Source of the DNA: Nocardioidaceae bacterium | Lineage (GTDB): Bacteria; Actinomycetota; Actinomycetes; Propionibacteriales; Nocardioidaceae | Length of the DNA stretch: 33,447 bases | Direction of reading: 5' to 3' | Assembly (NCBI GenBank): GCA_025927595.1 | Contig: JAICLD010000004.1 | Span: 1 to 33,447, forward strand | Part shown: positions 10,491-19,437 of the stretch, piece after piece | Numbering within the stretch: the stretch's first letter is position 1 | Layout: each line of letters starts with the position of its first letter | The notes under the pieces: generated by a model | What the model saw: only the letters and a program-made list of their open reading frames with translations | What the model was told of the DNA's origin: nothing | The model's database searches: none | Position numbers and translations under genes: made by a program

Positions 10491-11957
10491 TCAGCCGCTC
10501 CGGCCGCGGGTGGACCACCACTCGCGGAGCAGGGTCTCGGCCTCCTCGGGCGCCATCGGGCCCCGGTCCATGCGCGCCTCGAGCAGGAACCGGTAGGCGT
10601 CGCCGACGTCGCGGCCCGGGCCGATGCCGAGGACCGCCATGATCTGGTTGCCGTCGAGGGCGGGCCGGATCGCGGCCAGCTCCTCCTCCTCGGCGAGCGT
10701 GTCGATGCGCGCCTCGAGGTCGTCGTAGGCCCGCCGCAGCCGGTCGGCCTTCCGCCGGTTGCGGGTGGTGCAGTCCGCCCGGGTCAGCACGTGCAGCCGG
10801 GCGAGCTGGTCGCCGGCGTCGCGGACGTAGCGACGCACCGCCGAGTCGGTCCACTCCCCCGACCCGTAGCCGTGGAAGCGCAGGTGCAGCTCGACCAGCG
10901 ACGCGACGGCGTCGGTCACGTCGTTGGAGAACCGCAGCGCCCTCATCCGCGTCCGGGTGAGCTTCGCGCCCACCACGTCGTGGTGGTGGAAGGTCACGGT
11001 CCCGTCCCCGGGGAAGCGCCTGGTCCGCGGCTTGCCCACGTCGTGCATGAGGGCCGCGAGCCGGGAGACGAGGTCGGGGCCGCCGAGCCGGTGCTCGAGG
11101 TCGATGCTCTGCTCCAGCACCGTCAGGGTGTGCTCGTAGACGTCCTTATGCCGGTGGTGCTCGTCGCGCTCGAGGGCCAGCGCAGGGAGCTCGGGCAGCA
11201 CGTGCTCGGCGAGCCCGGTCTCGACCAGCAGGGTCAGGCCCTCCCGGGGGTGCGCTCCCATGACGAGCTTGACCAGCTCGTCGCGGACCCGCTCGGCGGA
11301 CACGATCCGGATCCGCTCGGCCATGTCGGTCATCGCTCGCCGCACGGCCGGGTCCACCCGGAAGCCGAGCTGGGAGGCGAACCGGGCGGCCCGCATCATC
11401 CTCAGCGGGTCGTCGGAGAACGAGTCCTCGGGCCGACCGGGGGTGCGCAGCTCGCCGTGCGCGAGGTCGACGACTCCGCCGAACGGGTCCTCGAAGCGGT
11501 GGTCGGGCAGCGTCACGGCCATCGCGTTCACGGTGAAGTCCCGCCGGCCGAGGTCGCCCTCCAGAGTGTCGCCGTAGGCGACCTCCGGCTTGCGGGAGTC
11601 CGCGGCGTAGGTGTCGGAGCGGTACGTCGTGATCTCGACCTGCCAGTCGCCCTTGCGCGCGCCGATCGTGCCGAAGGCGCGCCCCATGTCCCAGGTCGCG
11701 TCCGCCCAGCCGGCGAGCAGGCGCTCGGTGGTCTCCGGGCGCGCCGACGTCGCGAAGTCCAGGTCGTGGTGGGAGCGGCCGAGCATCGCGTCGCGGACCG
11801 GGCCGCCGACCAGCGCCAGCCCCTCGCCCGCCTCGGTGAACCGGCGCCCGAGCTCGTCGACGACCGGGGACATCCGGGCCAGCTCGCGGGCGGCGGACTC
11901 CTGCACGTCCCGGATGCTCCGTCCCGCGCCGGGTGGGGTGGCGGGCGCGTCGGACAC
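10491..11957 (-). CDS. pcnA: CCA tRNA nucleotidyltransferase / poly(A)-polymerase family with HD domain
   Basis: LVGGPVRDAMLGRSHHDLDFAT nucleotidyltransferase motif, RRDFTVNAMA, HD motif LMHDVGKPRTR. Gene order matches the pcnA-murJ-sigM region of other actinobacteria. Confidence 0.92.
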   Translation of the reverse strand: MSDAPATPPGAGRSIRDVQESAARELARMSPVVDELGRRFTEAGEGLALVGGPVRDAMLGRSHHDLDFATSARPETTERLLAGWADATWDMGRAFGTIGARKGDWQVEITTYRSDTYAADSRKPEVAYGDTLEGDLGRRDFTVNAMAVTLPDHRFEDPFGGVVDLAHGELRTPGRPEDSFSDDPLRMMRAARFASQLGFRVDPAVRRAMTDMAERIRIVSAERVRDELVKLVMGAHPREGLTLLVETGLAEHVLPELPALALERDEHHRHKDVYEHTLTVLEQSIDLEHRLGGPDLVSRLAALMHDVGKPRTRRFPGDGTVTFHHHDVVGAKLTRTRMRALRFSNDVTDAVASLVELHLRFHGYGSGEWTDSAVRRYVRDAGDQLARLHVLTRADCTTRNRRKADRLRRAYDDLEARIDTLAEEEELAAIRPALDGNQIMAVLGIGPGRDVGDAYRFLLEARMDRGPMAPEEAETLLREWWSTRGRSG

Positions 11958-12016
11958 GAGGCACCACTCTAGGTCACCGGCGGCCGGCCGCCCGGACCGG
12001 TCGTTAGCCTTGCCGG

Positions 12017-14272
12017 GTGACCCGCAGCGCCCGGCCCCGGTTGGCGGTGGGCCTGCTCGCCGTGGTCGCCGCCGTCGCCGCCGCGCTCGGGCCCGCCCCC
12101 GCCGCCGTCGGCCGCACCCAGGACGGCGACCGCACGCCGCTGCGGGTCACCCTGGAGACGCTGACGCCGTCGACGGTGCCGCGCGGGGGCAAGGTCCGGG
12201 TCACCGGCCGGATCCTCAACCAGTCGCAGCAGACGTGGACCGACCTCAAGGTCTACCTGTTCACCTCCACCACGCCGATCCGCAGCCGCGCCGAGCTGGT
12301 CCGGGCGGCCGGAACCGACGCCGACGCCCAGGTCGGGGAGCGCCGCGCCGACGCGGGCCTCTTCGTCCAGGTCGGCGACCTGGCCCCGGGCCAGTCGGTC
12401 CCCTACCGGCTGTCGGTGGGCCGCGCGGACCTCGGCCTGTCCGGGGAGCCGGGGGTCTACTGGGTCGGCGTCCACGTCCTCGGCAGCAGCCCCGACGGGC
12501 GCGACAACGTCGCCGACGGCCGGGCCCGCACCTTCATGCCGCTGCTGCCCCGGCCGGGATCCGTGGCCGGCGACCGCGACCGGACCCGGCTCGCGCTCGT
12601 CGTACCCGTCGAGCGGCGGGTGCTGCGCGGGGCGGCCGGACGGCTCCGGGAGGTCGACGCGTGGGAGCGGGCGCTGGCCCGCGACGGCCGGCTGGACCGG
12701 CTGCTGCGGCTGAGCCGGCGCAGCAGTCGCAGCGGCGAGATCACCTGGGCGGTCGACCCGGCCCTGCTCGACGCGGTCCACTCGCTCGCGGCGGGCAACC
12801 CCCTCGTGGACGCCTCCTCCGGACCGGCGACCGGACCGGGGACCAAGCCGTCGTCGGGTCCGTCCGGCGGCTCCACCGCGGCGTCGCCGTCCGGCTCCGC
12901 GTCGGCGACCCCGAGCGGCTCCGGTGCCGGACCGGACGCGGGCGACGACGACGTGTCGGCGGCCACGGCCAGGTCGGCCCGTCGGTGGCTCGCGATGTTC
13001 CGCCGGCAGGCCGCAGCCCACGGCGTGCTCGCGCTTCCCTACGCCGACCTGGACGTCGCCTCGGCGCTGACGGCGTCCGGGGAGGACCTCTACCGGCGCG
13101 CGGTCCAGCTGAGCACGGCCACGCTCGCGGCGTACGGCGTCGAGGCGGCCTCGCCCGCGGTCGACCCGCCGACCGGGTACCTGCCCGGCGCGGCGCTGGA
13201 CCGGGTCGACGCGGGATCCGTCGTGGTCCTGGACCACGGGGCGTTCCCGGACGCGGACCAGCCGGTGCTGACCTCGCCCGGCCGGGCCCCGGTCGTGCTC
13301 ACCGACACCGCCGCCGGCTCCGGGGGACCGGCCCCCACCCCGCAGTACGCCGCGCTCGCCGTGCGGCAGCGGCTGCTGGCCGACACGGCGCTGCACGCGA
13401 TGTCGTCGAGGCGCGAGCAGCCGCTGGTCGTCACCATGCCGACCTCCTGGGACCCCGGGGACGCCTGGCGGGTGTCCCGCTTCTTCTCCGGCCTGAGCAC
13501 CCCGTGGCTCCAGCTCGTCGGCGTCGGCTCCGTCGTCGCGACCGCCTCCTCGCCCGCCCCCGGGGCGTCGAAGCCGACCCCGGTCTACCCCAGCCGGGAG
13601 CGGGCCGCGGAGCTTCCGCGGGGCAACCTCGAGGCGACCCGGACGCTGGTCCGCAGCGGCAGCGTCTTCGCCGCGCTGCTGACCGACGACCACGGCGTCG
13701 ACGGCGTGCTGGCCCGGATGGCGATGCTGGCGTCGTCGAGCCTGGTCCGGGACGTGGCCGCGGACGCCCGGGCCCAGGCTCGTCGCAGCAACCGCTACGT
13801 GCGGGGCCAGATGGCCCGGGTCCGCATCGAGGGCCCGCAGTTCGTGATGATGTCCGGGGAGTCCGGGCCGATCCAGGTGACGCTCGTCAACGACCTCCAG
13901 GAGCGGGTGCGCGTCGGGCTCTCCGTGCGGACCCCCGGGTCCGACCTGCGCATCGACCCGGTCACGCCGGTCACCCTCGGCCCCGGCCGGCGGACGTCGG
14001 TGCGCCTGCAGGCCCGCTCCCACGACATCGGCGTGCACGCGGTCGTGCTGGGCACCACCGACGCCTCCGGTCACCCGCTGGGCAGCCGGGTCCAGTTCAG
14101 CGTGCGCACCAGCCACGTCAGCACGGTGATCTGGGTGCTCATGGGAGTCGCGGCCGCGCTGCTCCTCGTGGCGATCGTGGTCCGGCTGGTGCGGCGGGTC
14201 CGGCGCCGACGGGCCACCCACGGTCCGCTGCTGCGGCGCAGCCGGGCCGCCGGGCCGGAGCCCGACGCGTGA
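12017..14272 (+). CDS. DUF6049-like secreted/membrane-anchored envelope protein (Rv3909-type position)
   Basis: GTG start, N-terminal signal sequence, large extracellular region with a G/S/P linker, single C-terminal TM (VIWVLMGVAAALLLVAIVVRLVRRVRRRR). Sits directly upstream of murJ. Confidence 0.75.
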   Translation: MTRSARPRLAVGLLAVVAAVAAALGPAPAAVGRTQDGDRTPLRVTLETLTPSTVPRGGKVRVTGRILNQSQQTWTDLKVYLFTSTTPIRSRAELVRAAGTDADAQVGERRADAGLFVQVGDLAPGQSVPYRLSVGRADLGLSGEPGVYWVGVHVLGSSPDGRDNVADGRARTFMPLLPRPGSVAGDRDRTRLALVVPVERRVLRGAAGRLREVDAWERALARDGRLDRLLRLSRRSSRSGEITWAVDPALLDAVHSLAAGNPLVDASSGPATGPGTKPSSGPSGGSTAASPSGSASATPSGSGAGPDAGDDDVSAATARSARRWLAMFRRQAAAHGVLALPYADLDVASALTASGEDLYRRAVQLSTATLAAYGVEAASPAVDPPTGYLPGAALDRVDAGSVVVLDHGAFPDADQPVLTSPGRAPVVLTDTAAGSGGPAPTPQYAALAVRQRLLADTALHAMSSRREQPLVVTMPTSWDPGDAWRVSRFFSGLSTPWLQLVGVGSVVATASSPAPGASKPTPVYPSRERAAELPRGNLEATRTLVRSGSVFAALLTDDHGVDGVLARMAMLASSSLVRDVAADARAQARRSNRYVRGQMARVRIEGPQFVMMSGESGPIQVTLVNDLQERVRVGLSVRTPGSDLRIDPVTPVTLGPGRRTSVRLQARSHDIGVHAVVLGTTDASGHPLGSRVQFSVRTSHVSTVIWVLMGVAAALLLVAIVVRLVRRVRRRRATHGPLLRRSRAAGPEPDA

Positions 14273-16041
14273 CGCCGGCCGGACGGTCCACCCGCTCCCC
14301 CGGCGGGACGGGGACGACCGACGCGAGCGTCCTGTCCTCGAGCGCGGTGATGGCGGCGGGCACGGTCGTGTCCCGGCTCAGCGGCTTCGTGCGCAACGCG
14401 CTGCTCGCCGCCGCCCTGGGGACCGCCCTGCACGCGGACATCTTCACGATCGCCAACACGATCCCGAACATGCTCTACATCCTGCTGGCCGGCGGCGTGT
14501 TCAACGCCGTCCTGGTGCCGCAGCTGGTGCGCGCGGGCAAGCACGACCCCGACGGCGGCGAGGGCTACACCCAGCGCGTGGTCACCGTCGCCGCGGTGTT
14601 CCTGGCCGGCGTCACCGCGGTCCTCGTGATCGCCGCGCCCGTGCTCATGCGGCTGTTCCTCGACGGCAGCTTCTTCACCCCCGAGCTGGCCGCCCAGCGG
14701 GAGTCCGTGGTGGCGTTCGCCCGCTACTGCCTGCCCCAGGTCTTCTTCTACGGGATGTTCGTGCTGCTCGGGCAGGTGCTCAACGCGCGCGGCTCCTTCG
14801 GTCCGATGATGTGGGCGCCGATCGCCAACAACGTCATCTCGGTCGTCGTGCTCGGCGGCTACCTCTGGCTGTTCGGCCCCGTCCGGGACCTGTGCAGCGG
14901 CGGTGTGACGGACCCCGCGGCGCTGGGCGGGACCGGCTCGTCGGTCGGCGCCTACACCGGCGGTCAGGAGCTGCTCCTCGGGCTCGGCTCCACGCTCGGC
15001 ATCGCCGTCCAGCTGCTGATCCTCGTGCCGTTCCTGCGCCGGGCCGGCTTCCGGTTCCGGCTCCGGCTGGACCTGCGCGGCACCGGTCTCGGGCACACCG
15101 CCCGCCTCGGGATGTGGACGGTCCTGTTCGTCGTCGTGAACCAGATCGCCTACACCGTCGTGGTCCGGATCGCCTCCTCCGGCACCGCCGACGCCGCCGC
15201 CGGGCTCTGCCACGCCGACCAGGGCGGCACGGGCTACACGATCTACTCCACCGCGTTCCTGCTCGTGATGGTGCCGCACTCGGTCGCCACCGTGTCGCTG
15301 GCCACGGCGATGCTGCCGCGGCTGTCGGCGTTCGCCGCCGACCACGACCTGCGCGGCCTCGCGGGGCAGGTCGCGTCGACGCTGCGGACGACGTACGCCG
15401 TCATCGTGCCGTTCGCGGTGCTGCTGCCGGTCATCGCCCTGGACCTGTCCGACGTGATGATCGGGTACGGCGCCGCCAGGTCGAGCGTCCCCGCCTTCGC
15501 CACGTCGCTCGCACTGTTCGCGCCGGGGTTGGTGCTGTTCACCACCCACTACCTCGTCCTGCGCGGGTTCTACGCGGTCGAGCGCAACCGCACGGTGTTC
15601 TTCGTCCAGTGCGCGATCGCGGCGACGAACGTGGTCCTGGCCGTGGCACTCACCCGGCGGGTGTCACCCGAGCACACCGCGCCCGGGCTGGTGCTGGCCT
15701 ACGCCGGGGCCTACCTGGTGGGCTCCGTGCTGTCCTACTCGGTGCTGCGCCGGACGCTCGGCGGCCTGGAGACCCCGGTGCTGGTGCGGTTCGCGGTCCG
15801 GCTGCTCATCGCCTCCGCGCTGGCCGTCGCCTCAGCCTGGGCGGTCCGTACCGGCCTGCACGCCGCCTGGGGCTCCACCGACGCCGCCGTCGCCGACGGC
15901 CCCGGCAAGGTCCAGGCGCTGGTCGGCCTGGGCACCACCACGCTGGTCGACGTGGCGGTGTTCCTGGCCCTGGCCCGGGCGATGCGGATCCGGGAGGTCA
16001 CCGGCGTGGTCACCGCGCTCACCGGCCGGCTCCGTCGCTGA
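14269..16041 (+). CDS. murJ: lipid II flippase MurJ (MviN)
   Basis: SSAVMAAGTVVSRLSGFVRNALLAAALGT...ADIFTIANTIPNMLYILLAGGVFNAVLVPQLVR is characteristic of MurJ. GTG start overlaps the preceding TGA; ATG 14350 is an alternative start. Confidence 0.93.
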   Translation: MTPAGRSTRSPGGTGTTDASVLSSSAVMAAGTVVSRLSGFVRNALLAAALGTALHADIFTIANTIPNMLYILLAGGVFNAVLVPQLVRAGKHDPDGGEGYTQRVVTVAAVFLAGVTAVLVIAAPVLMRLFLDGSFFTPELAAQRESVVAFARYCLPQVFFYGMFVLLGQVLNARGSFGPMMWAPIANNVISVVVLGGYLWLFGPVRDLCSGGVTDPAALGGTGSSVGAYTGGQELLLGLGSTLGIAVQLLILVPFLRRAGFRFRLRLDLRGTGLGHTARLGMWTVLFVVVNQIAYTVVVRIASSGTADAAAGLCHADQGGTGYTIYSTAFLLVMVPHSVATVSLATAMLPRLSAFAADHDLRGLAGQVASTLRTTYAVIVPFAVLLPVIALDLSDVMIGYGAARSSVPAFATSLALFAPGLVLFTTHYLVLRGFYAVERNRTVFFVQCAIAATNVVLAVALTRRVSPEHTAPGLVLAYAGAYLVGSVLSYSVLRRTLGGLETPVLVRFAVRLLIASALAVASAWAVRTGLHAAWGSTDAAVADGPGKVQALVGLGTTTLVDVAVFLALARAMRIREVTGVVTALTGRLRR

Positions 16042-16127
16042 CGCACCGCACGTTCACGCGCCCGTAGCATGGGGCGGGACCGCCGCCGGTCGCCGCCGGT
16101 ACCGACGCCGCACGGGAGGACACAGGA

Positions 16128-17975
16128 GTGGGCACGACACCCCTCGGTCCGGGCACCGTCCTCGCCGGCCGGTTCGTCCTGGAGGACCTGCTCGACGAGG
16201 ACGACGCCGCCCGGCTGTGGCGCGCCACCGACCGGGTCCTCGCCCGCAACGTCGCGGTGAACGTGCTGCCCGAGTCCGACCCCCGCAGCGCCGCGCTGCT
16301 GACCGCCGCGCGGACCTCCGCACTGGTCAGCGACCCGCGCCTGCTCCGGGTGCTCGACGCCGCCTCCGCCGAGGGCGTCGTGTACGTCGTCAACGAGTGG
16401 GGCGCCGGCGTCTCGCTGGACCGACTGCTCGTGGACGGGACGCTGGAGCCTCGGAGGGCCGCCCGGGTCGTGCGCGAGGTCGCGGAGGCGATCGCGACCG
16501 CGCACCGCAACGGTGTGGCCCATGGCCGGCTGCTGCCCGAGAACGTCATGGTGACCGAGGCCGGCTCGGTCAAGGTGATCGGCTTCGTGGTGTCCTCGGT
16601 GCTGCGCGGCGCCCCCGACTTCCTGCACCGCCGGGTCACCGGCGGAGAGCCCCTCGACGCCTTCAAGGCGGACGTGGTCGACCTCGGCGCGCTCCTCTAC
16701 GCCGCGCTCGTGGGCCGGTGGCCGGGCACCGAGGGGTCCGCGCTCCCGGCCGCGCCCGACGAGCACGGCCGCCCGCTGCGGCCCCGGCAGGTCCGCGCCG
16801 GGGTGCCGCGGCCGCTCGACGCGATCTGCGAGCGGGTGCTGCACGACGACCCCGATGGCCACACGCCCCCGCTGACGTCCGCGCACGAGGTCTACGCAGC
16901 CCTCAGCGACTTCATCGGCGACACGCTCCCGCCCGGGGCGTCGCCGGCGTCCACCGAGGGGCCGGCGACGGGCGCCGGGGCGGGGGCCGAGCCGACGACG
17001 GTCCTCGAACAGGGGCCACCCGGACACGCGTTCGACCCGGAGGCCACCCAGGCCGGAGCCCCGGTGTTCGACGACACCGCCGAGCACGCCCCCCCGGTGA
17101 CGCCCGTGCCGCCGCCCCCACGGCAGCCGCTCGCGCCGCCGGTCCTCCCTCCGGAGCCCCCGGGCCGTCCGCTGTTCGCCGACGAGCCCCGGTCGACCCC
17201 GGACTCCACCCCCGCCCCGCCGACGGTGGCGACTGGGGACCCCGACCCGGGTGAGCCGGTCCAGGGGGCGTCGAAGGGGCCGTCGCAGGGGCCGTCGCAG
17301 GGGCCGTCGCAGGGGCCGGACCGGCAGCCGGTGTCCGAACCGGCGGACCCGGCGTGGCAGGACCCGGCGATCCCCGGGCGCAGCTGGCTGCGGCTCGCGG
17401 CCGGGGTGGCGGCTCTCGTGCTCGTCGCGGTGGTCGCGGTCGTCGCCCTGGGCCTGGTCGACGGCTCCGGCGGTGGCGACACGGGCGGGCGGCCCGCCGC
17501 GTCGCCGGCCGCGCGCGCCTCGACGGGGAAGCCGGTCCCGATCGCCGGGGTGACGGACTTCGACCCCGAGGCCGACCCGCCGCGGGAGAACCCCGACCTG
17601 GCCCCGCTCGCGGCGGACGGCAAGACCACCACCTCCTGGCACACCAGCACCTACTTCGACCCGTTCCCGAAGCTCAAGAGCGGGGTCGGCCTGCTCGTCG
17701 ACCTCGGGAAGCCGGCCCGGGTCGGCCGGGTCACGGTCAGGCTCGAGGACCGCCCGACCACGGTGCAGCTGCTCGCGGCTCCGGGAGCCTCCGCCGCACC
17801 GTCGAGCACGGACGGGCTGACCAAGGCAGCCTCGAAGGCCGGCGCGGGGACCACCGCGGTGCTGGAACCGGCCAAGCCGCTCACGACCCGCTGGCTGGTC
17901 GTGTGGCTGACCTCGCTGCCGCGCGTCACCGGGGGGTACCGCGGGACGGTCTCGGAGATCTCCGTCCGGTCATGA
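16128..17975 (+). CDS. membrane pseudokinase (protein-kinase-like domain, TM, extracellular discoidin-like domain)
   Basis: VLAGRFVLEDLLDEDDAARLWRATDRVLARNVAVNVLPE, HGRLLPENVMVTEAGSVKVIGFVV (kinase fold, catalytic residues missing), TM LAAGVAALVLVAVVAVVALGLV, C-terminal DGKTTTSWHTSTYFDP... GTG start at 16128. Confidence 0.85.
   Translation: MGTTPLGPGTVLAGRFVLEDLLDEDDAARLWRATDRVLARNVAVNVLPESDPRSAALLTAARTSALVSDPRLLRVLDAASAEGVVYVVNEWGAGVSLDRLLVDGTLEPRRAARVVREVAEAIATAHRNGVAHGRLLPENVMVTEAGSVKVIGFVVSSVLRGAPDFLHRRVTGGEPLDAFKADVVDLGALLYAALVGRWPGTEGSALPAAPDEHGRPLRPRQVRAGVPRPLDAICERVLHDDPDGHTPPLTSAHEVYAALSDFIGDTLPPGASPASTEGPATGAGAGAEPTTVLEQGPPGHAFDPEATQAGAPVFDDTAEHAPPVTPVPPPPRQPLAPPVLPPEPPGRPLFADEPRSTPDSTPAPPTVATGDPDPGEPVQGASKGPSQGPSQGPSQGPDRQPVSEPADPAWQDPAIPGRSWLRLAAGVAALVLVAVVAVVALGLVDGSGGGDTGGRPAASPAARASTGKPVPIAGVTDFDPEADPPRENPDLAPLAADGKTTTSWHTSTYFDPFPKLKSGVGLLVDLGKPARVGRVTVRLEDRPTTVQLLAAPGASAAPSSTDGLTKAASKAGAGTTAVLEPAKPLTTRWLVVWLTSLPRVTGGYRGTVSEISVRS
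17265..17312 (+). repeat. 12-bp tandem repeat, (gggccgtcgcag)x3 preceded by one degenerate copy
   Basis: Three identical copies at 17277-17288, 17289-17300 and 17301-17312, preceded by ggggcgtcgaag at 17265-17276. Encodes GASK-(GPSQ)3 in the pseudokinase linker. Confidence 0.95.
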
Positions 17976-18676
17976 CCGAGCGGACCGGCGGTGACCCCGG
18001 GCGGGAGGCCGCGGAGCCCGACGACGCCACCCTGCTGCGGGCCCACGTCGCGGGAGACCCGGAGGCGTTCGGGATCCTGTTCCGCCGGCACCGCGACCGG
18101 CTCTGGGCCGTGGCGCTGCGCACGACCGGCGACCGCGAGGAGGCGGCCGACGCCCTGCAGGACGCCCTGGTCTCGGCGTTCCGCCGGGCCGGCGGCTTCC
18201 GTGGGGACGCCGCGGTGAGCACGTGGCTGCACCGGGTCGTCGTGAACGCCTGCCTGGACCGGCTCCGGCGGGGTCGGGTCCGCCGGGCCGACCCGCTCCC
18301 GGAGGACGACGACATGCCGGTCCCGCTGGACGGGCCGGCCGTCCCGGTGTCCGCCACGGTGCTGGACCCGGCGGACCTCGCCGTGGACCACGAGCGGCGT
18401 ACGGCCGTGCTGGCCGCGCTGGGCACGCTCTCGCCGGAGCAGCGCGCGGCACTCGTGCTGGTCGACATGGAGGGGTACTCCGTGGAGGAGGCCGCCGCCG
18501 TCCTGGGGTGCGCCCCCGGCACGGTCAAGAGCCGGTGCTCGCGGGGCCGGGCCCGGCTGCTGCCGCTGCTGGTCGAGCACCGGCCCCGCGACCCGGCGGG
18601 GAACCCCCCGGGACGGCCGCGCGTCCCACCGGACGAGGGCACGACCGGCGAACCGGAGGAGGTGGAGCGACCATGA
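17972..18676 (+). CDS. sigM: ECF RNA polymerase sigma factor, SigM-type
   Basis: Sigma-70 region 2 (LFRRHRDRLWAVALRTTGDREEAADALQDALVSAFRR...STWLHRVVVNACLDRLRR) and region 4 (LSPEQRAALVLVDMEGYSVEEAAAVLGCAPGTVKSRCSRGRARL). Position between the murJ/pseudokinase pair and trxB. Confidence 0.88.
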   Translation: MTERTGGDPGREAAEPDDATLLRAHVAGDPEAFGILFRRHRDRLWAVALRTTGDREEAADALQDALVSAFRRAGGFRGDAAVSTWLHRVVVNACLDRLRRGRVRRADPLPEDDDMPVPLDGPAVPVSATVLDPADLAVDHERRTAVLAALGTLSPEQRAALVLVDMEGYSVEEAAAVLGCAPGTVKSRCSRGRARLLPLLVEHRPRDPAGNPPGRPRVPPDEGTTGEPEEVERP

Positions 18677-19425
18677 CGCCCGAGCAGGAGGAGGCGGTGC
18701 GCCGCGCCCTCGCCGCGACCGCCCGGGCCGAGGACGACGCCCTTCCTCCCGAGGTCGCCGCCCGCCTCGACGACCGCCTGGCCGGCCTGGTCTCGGATCG
18801 GTCGGGGCGGTCGGAGCGGTCCCTCCTCACCGGTGCCCGCACCGGCTCGCGACCGCAGCCGTCGCGAGCCCCCCGCCGCTGGCCGCGGGTCCTCGCCGCC
18901 GCGGCCGCCGTCGTCGTGGTGGCCGGCGGCGGCAGCGCGGTCGTGCACAGCCTCGGCGGATCGGGGTCCGCGAGCAGCTCGAGCGCCAGCAGGGCGGGCT
19001 CCGGGCCGGGACCGGCCTCCGCCGGGCCCGCCCGTTCCGCGGCCTCCGCCGGGCCCACCCGGTCCGCGGCCGGCGCCGCCCCCCCGACCGCGGCCGGCGG
19101 TGAGGGTGGCAGCCCGGCACCGGGCCGGCTGCCGGACCTGCGCACCGCCACGCTCCACCGCGACGTCCAGCGCGCCGCGGCGCGCGCCGCCGCCGTCGGG
19201 CACGGCAACCGCCTCAGGCCGGAGTCGGCCGGTCGACCGCCGGGCGCCTGCGCCGTTCCCTCGCTGGCACCGGGCCGGCGCGCGCTGGCCGTGCGCCTCG
19301 ACGGCCGTCCCGCGACCCTGGTGCTGCCCCGCGCAGCGGGCCCCGGAGTGGCGCGGATCTACCCCTGCGGGGCGCCGGCCACCCCGGCCACCCCGGCCGC
19401 GACCACCACGGTCCTGGTCCACTGA
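18673..19425 (+). CDS. putative membrane anti-sigma-M-like protein (Rv3912/RsmA position)
   Basis: ATGA overlap with sigM. Short cytoplasmic N-terminus, one TM (VLAAAAAVVVVAGGGSAVV), Ala/Pro/Ser-rich extracytoplasmic domain. Confidence 0.65.
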   Translation: MTPEQEEAVRRALAATARAEDDALPPEVAARLDDRLAGLVSDRSGRSERSLLTGARTGSRPQPSRAPRRWPRVLAAAAAVVVVAGGGSAVVHSLGGSGSASSSSASRAGSGPGPASAGPARSAASAGPTRSAAGAAPPTAAGGEGGSPAPGRLPDLRTATLHRDVQRAAARAAAVGHGNRLRPESAGRPPGACAVPSLAPGRRALAVRLDGRPATLVLPRAAGPGVARIYPCGAPATPATPAATTTVLVH

Positions 19426-19437
19426 GGGTCCCGCCCG

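Noticed and set aside
11969-14221. 750-aa minus-strand ORF opposite the DUF6049 gene
   Set aside because: High-GC shadow ORF: composition dominated by R/G/A/P/H with no recognisable domain, fully antisense to a better coding frame.
11611-16041. 1476-aa plus-strand ORF as a giant MurJ fusion
   Set aside because: The first ~885 codons are an out-of-frame read-through of pcnA antisense and the DUF6049 gene; real MurJ starts about 14269 with a GTGA overlap.
15735-17642. 635-aa minus-strand ORF across the pseudokinase gene
   Set aside because: Antisense shadow; repetitive RRPLRRPLRR segment is just the reverse of the GPSQ tandem repeat.
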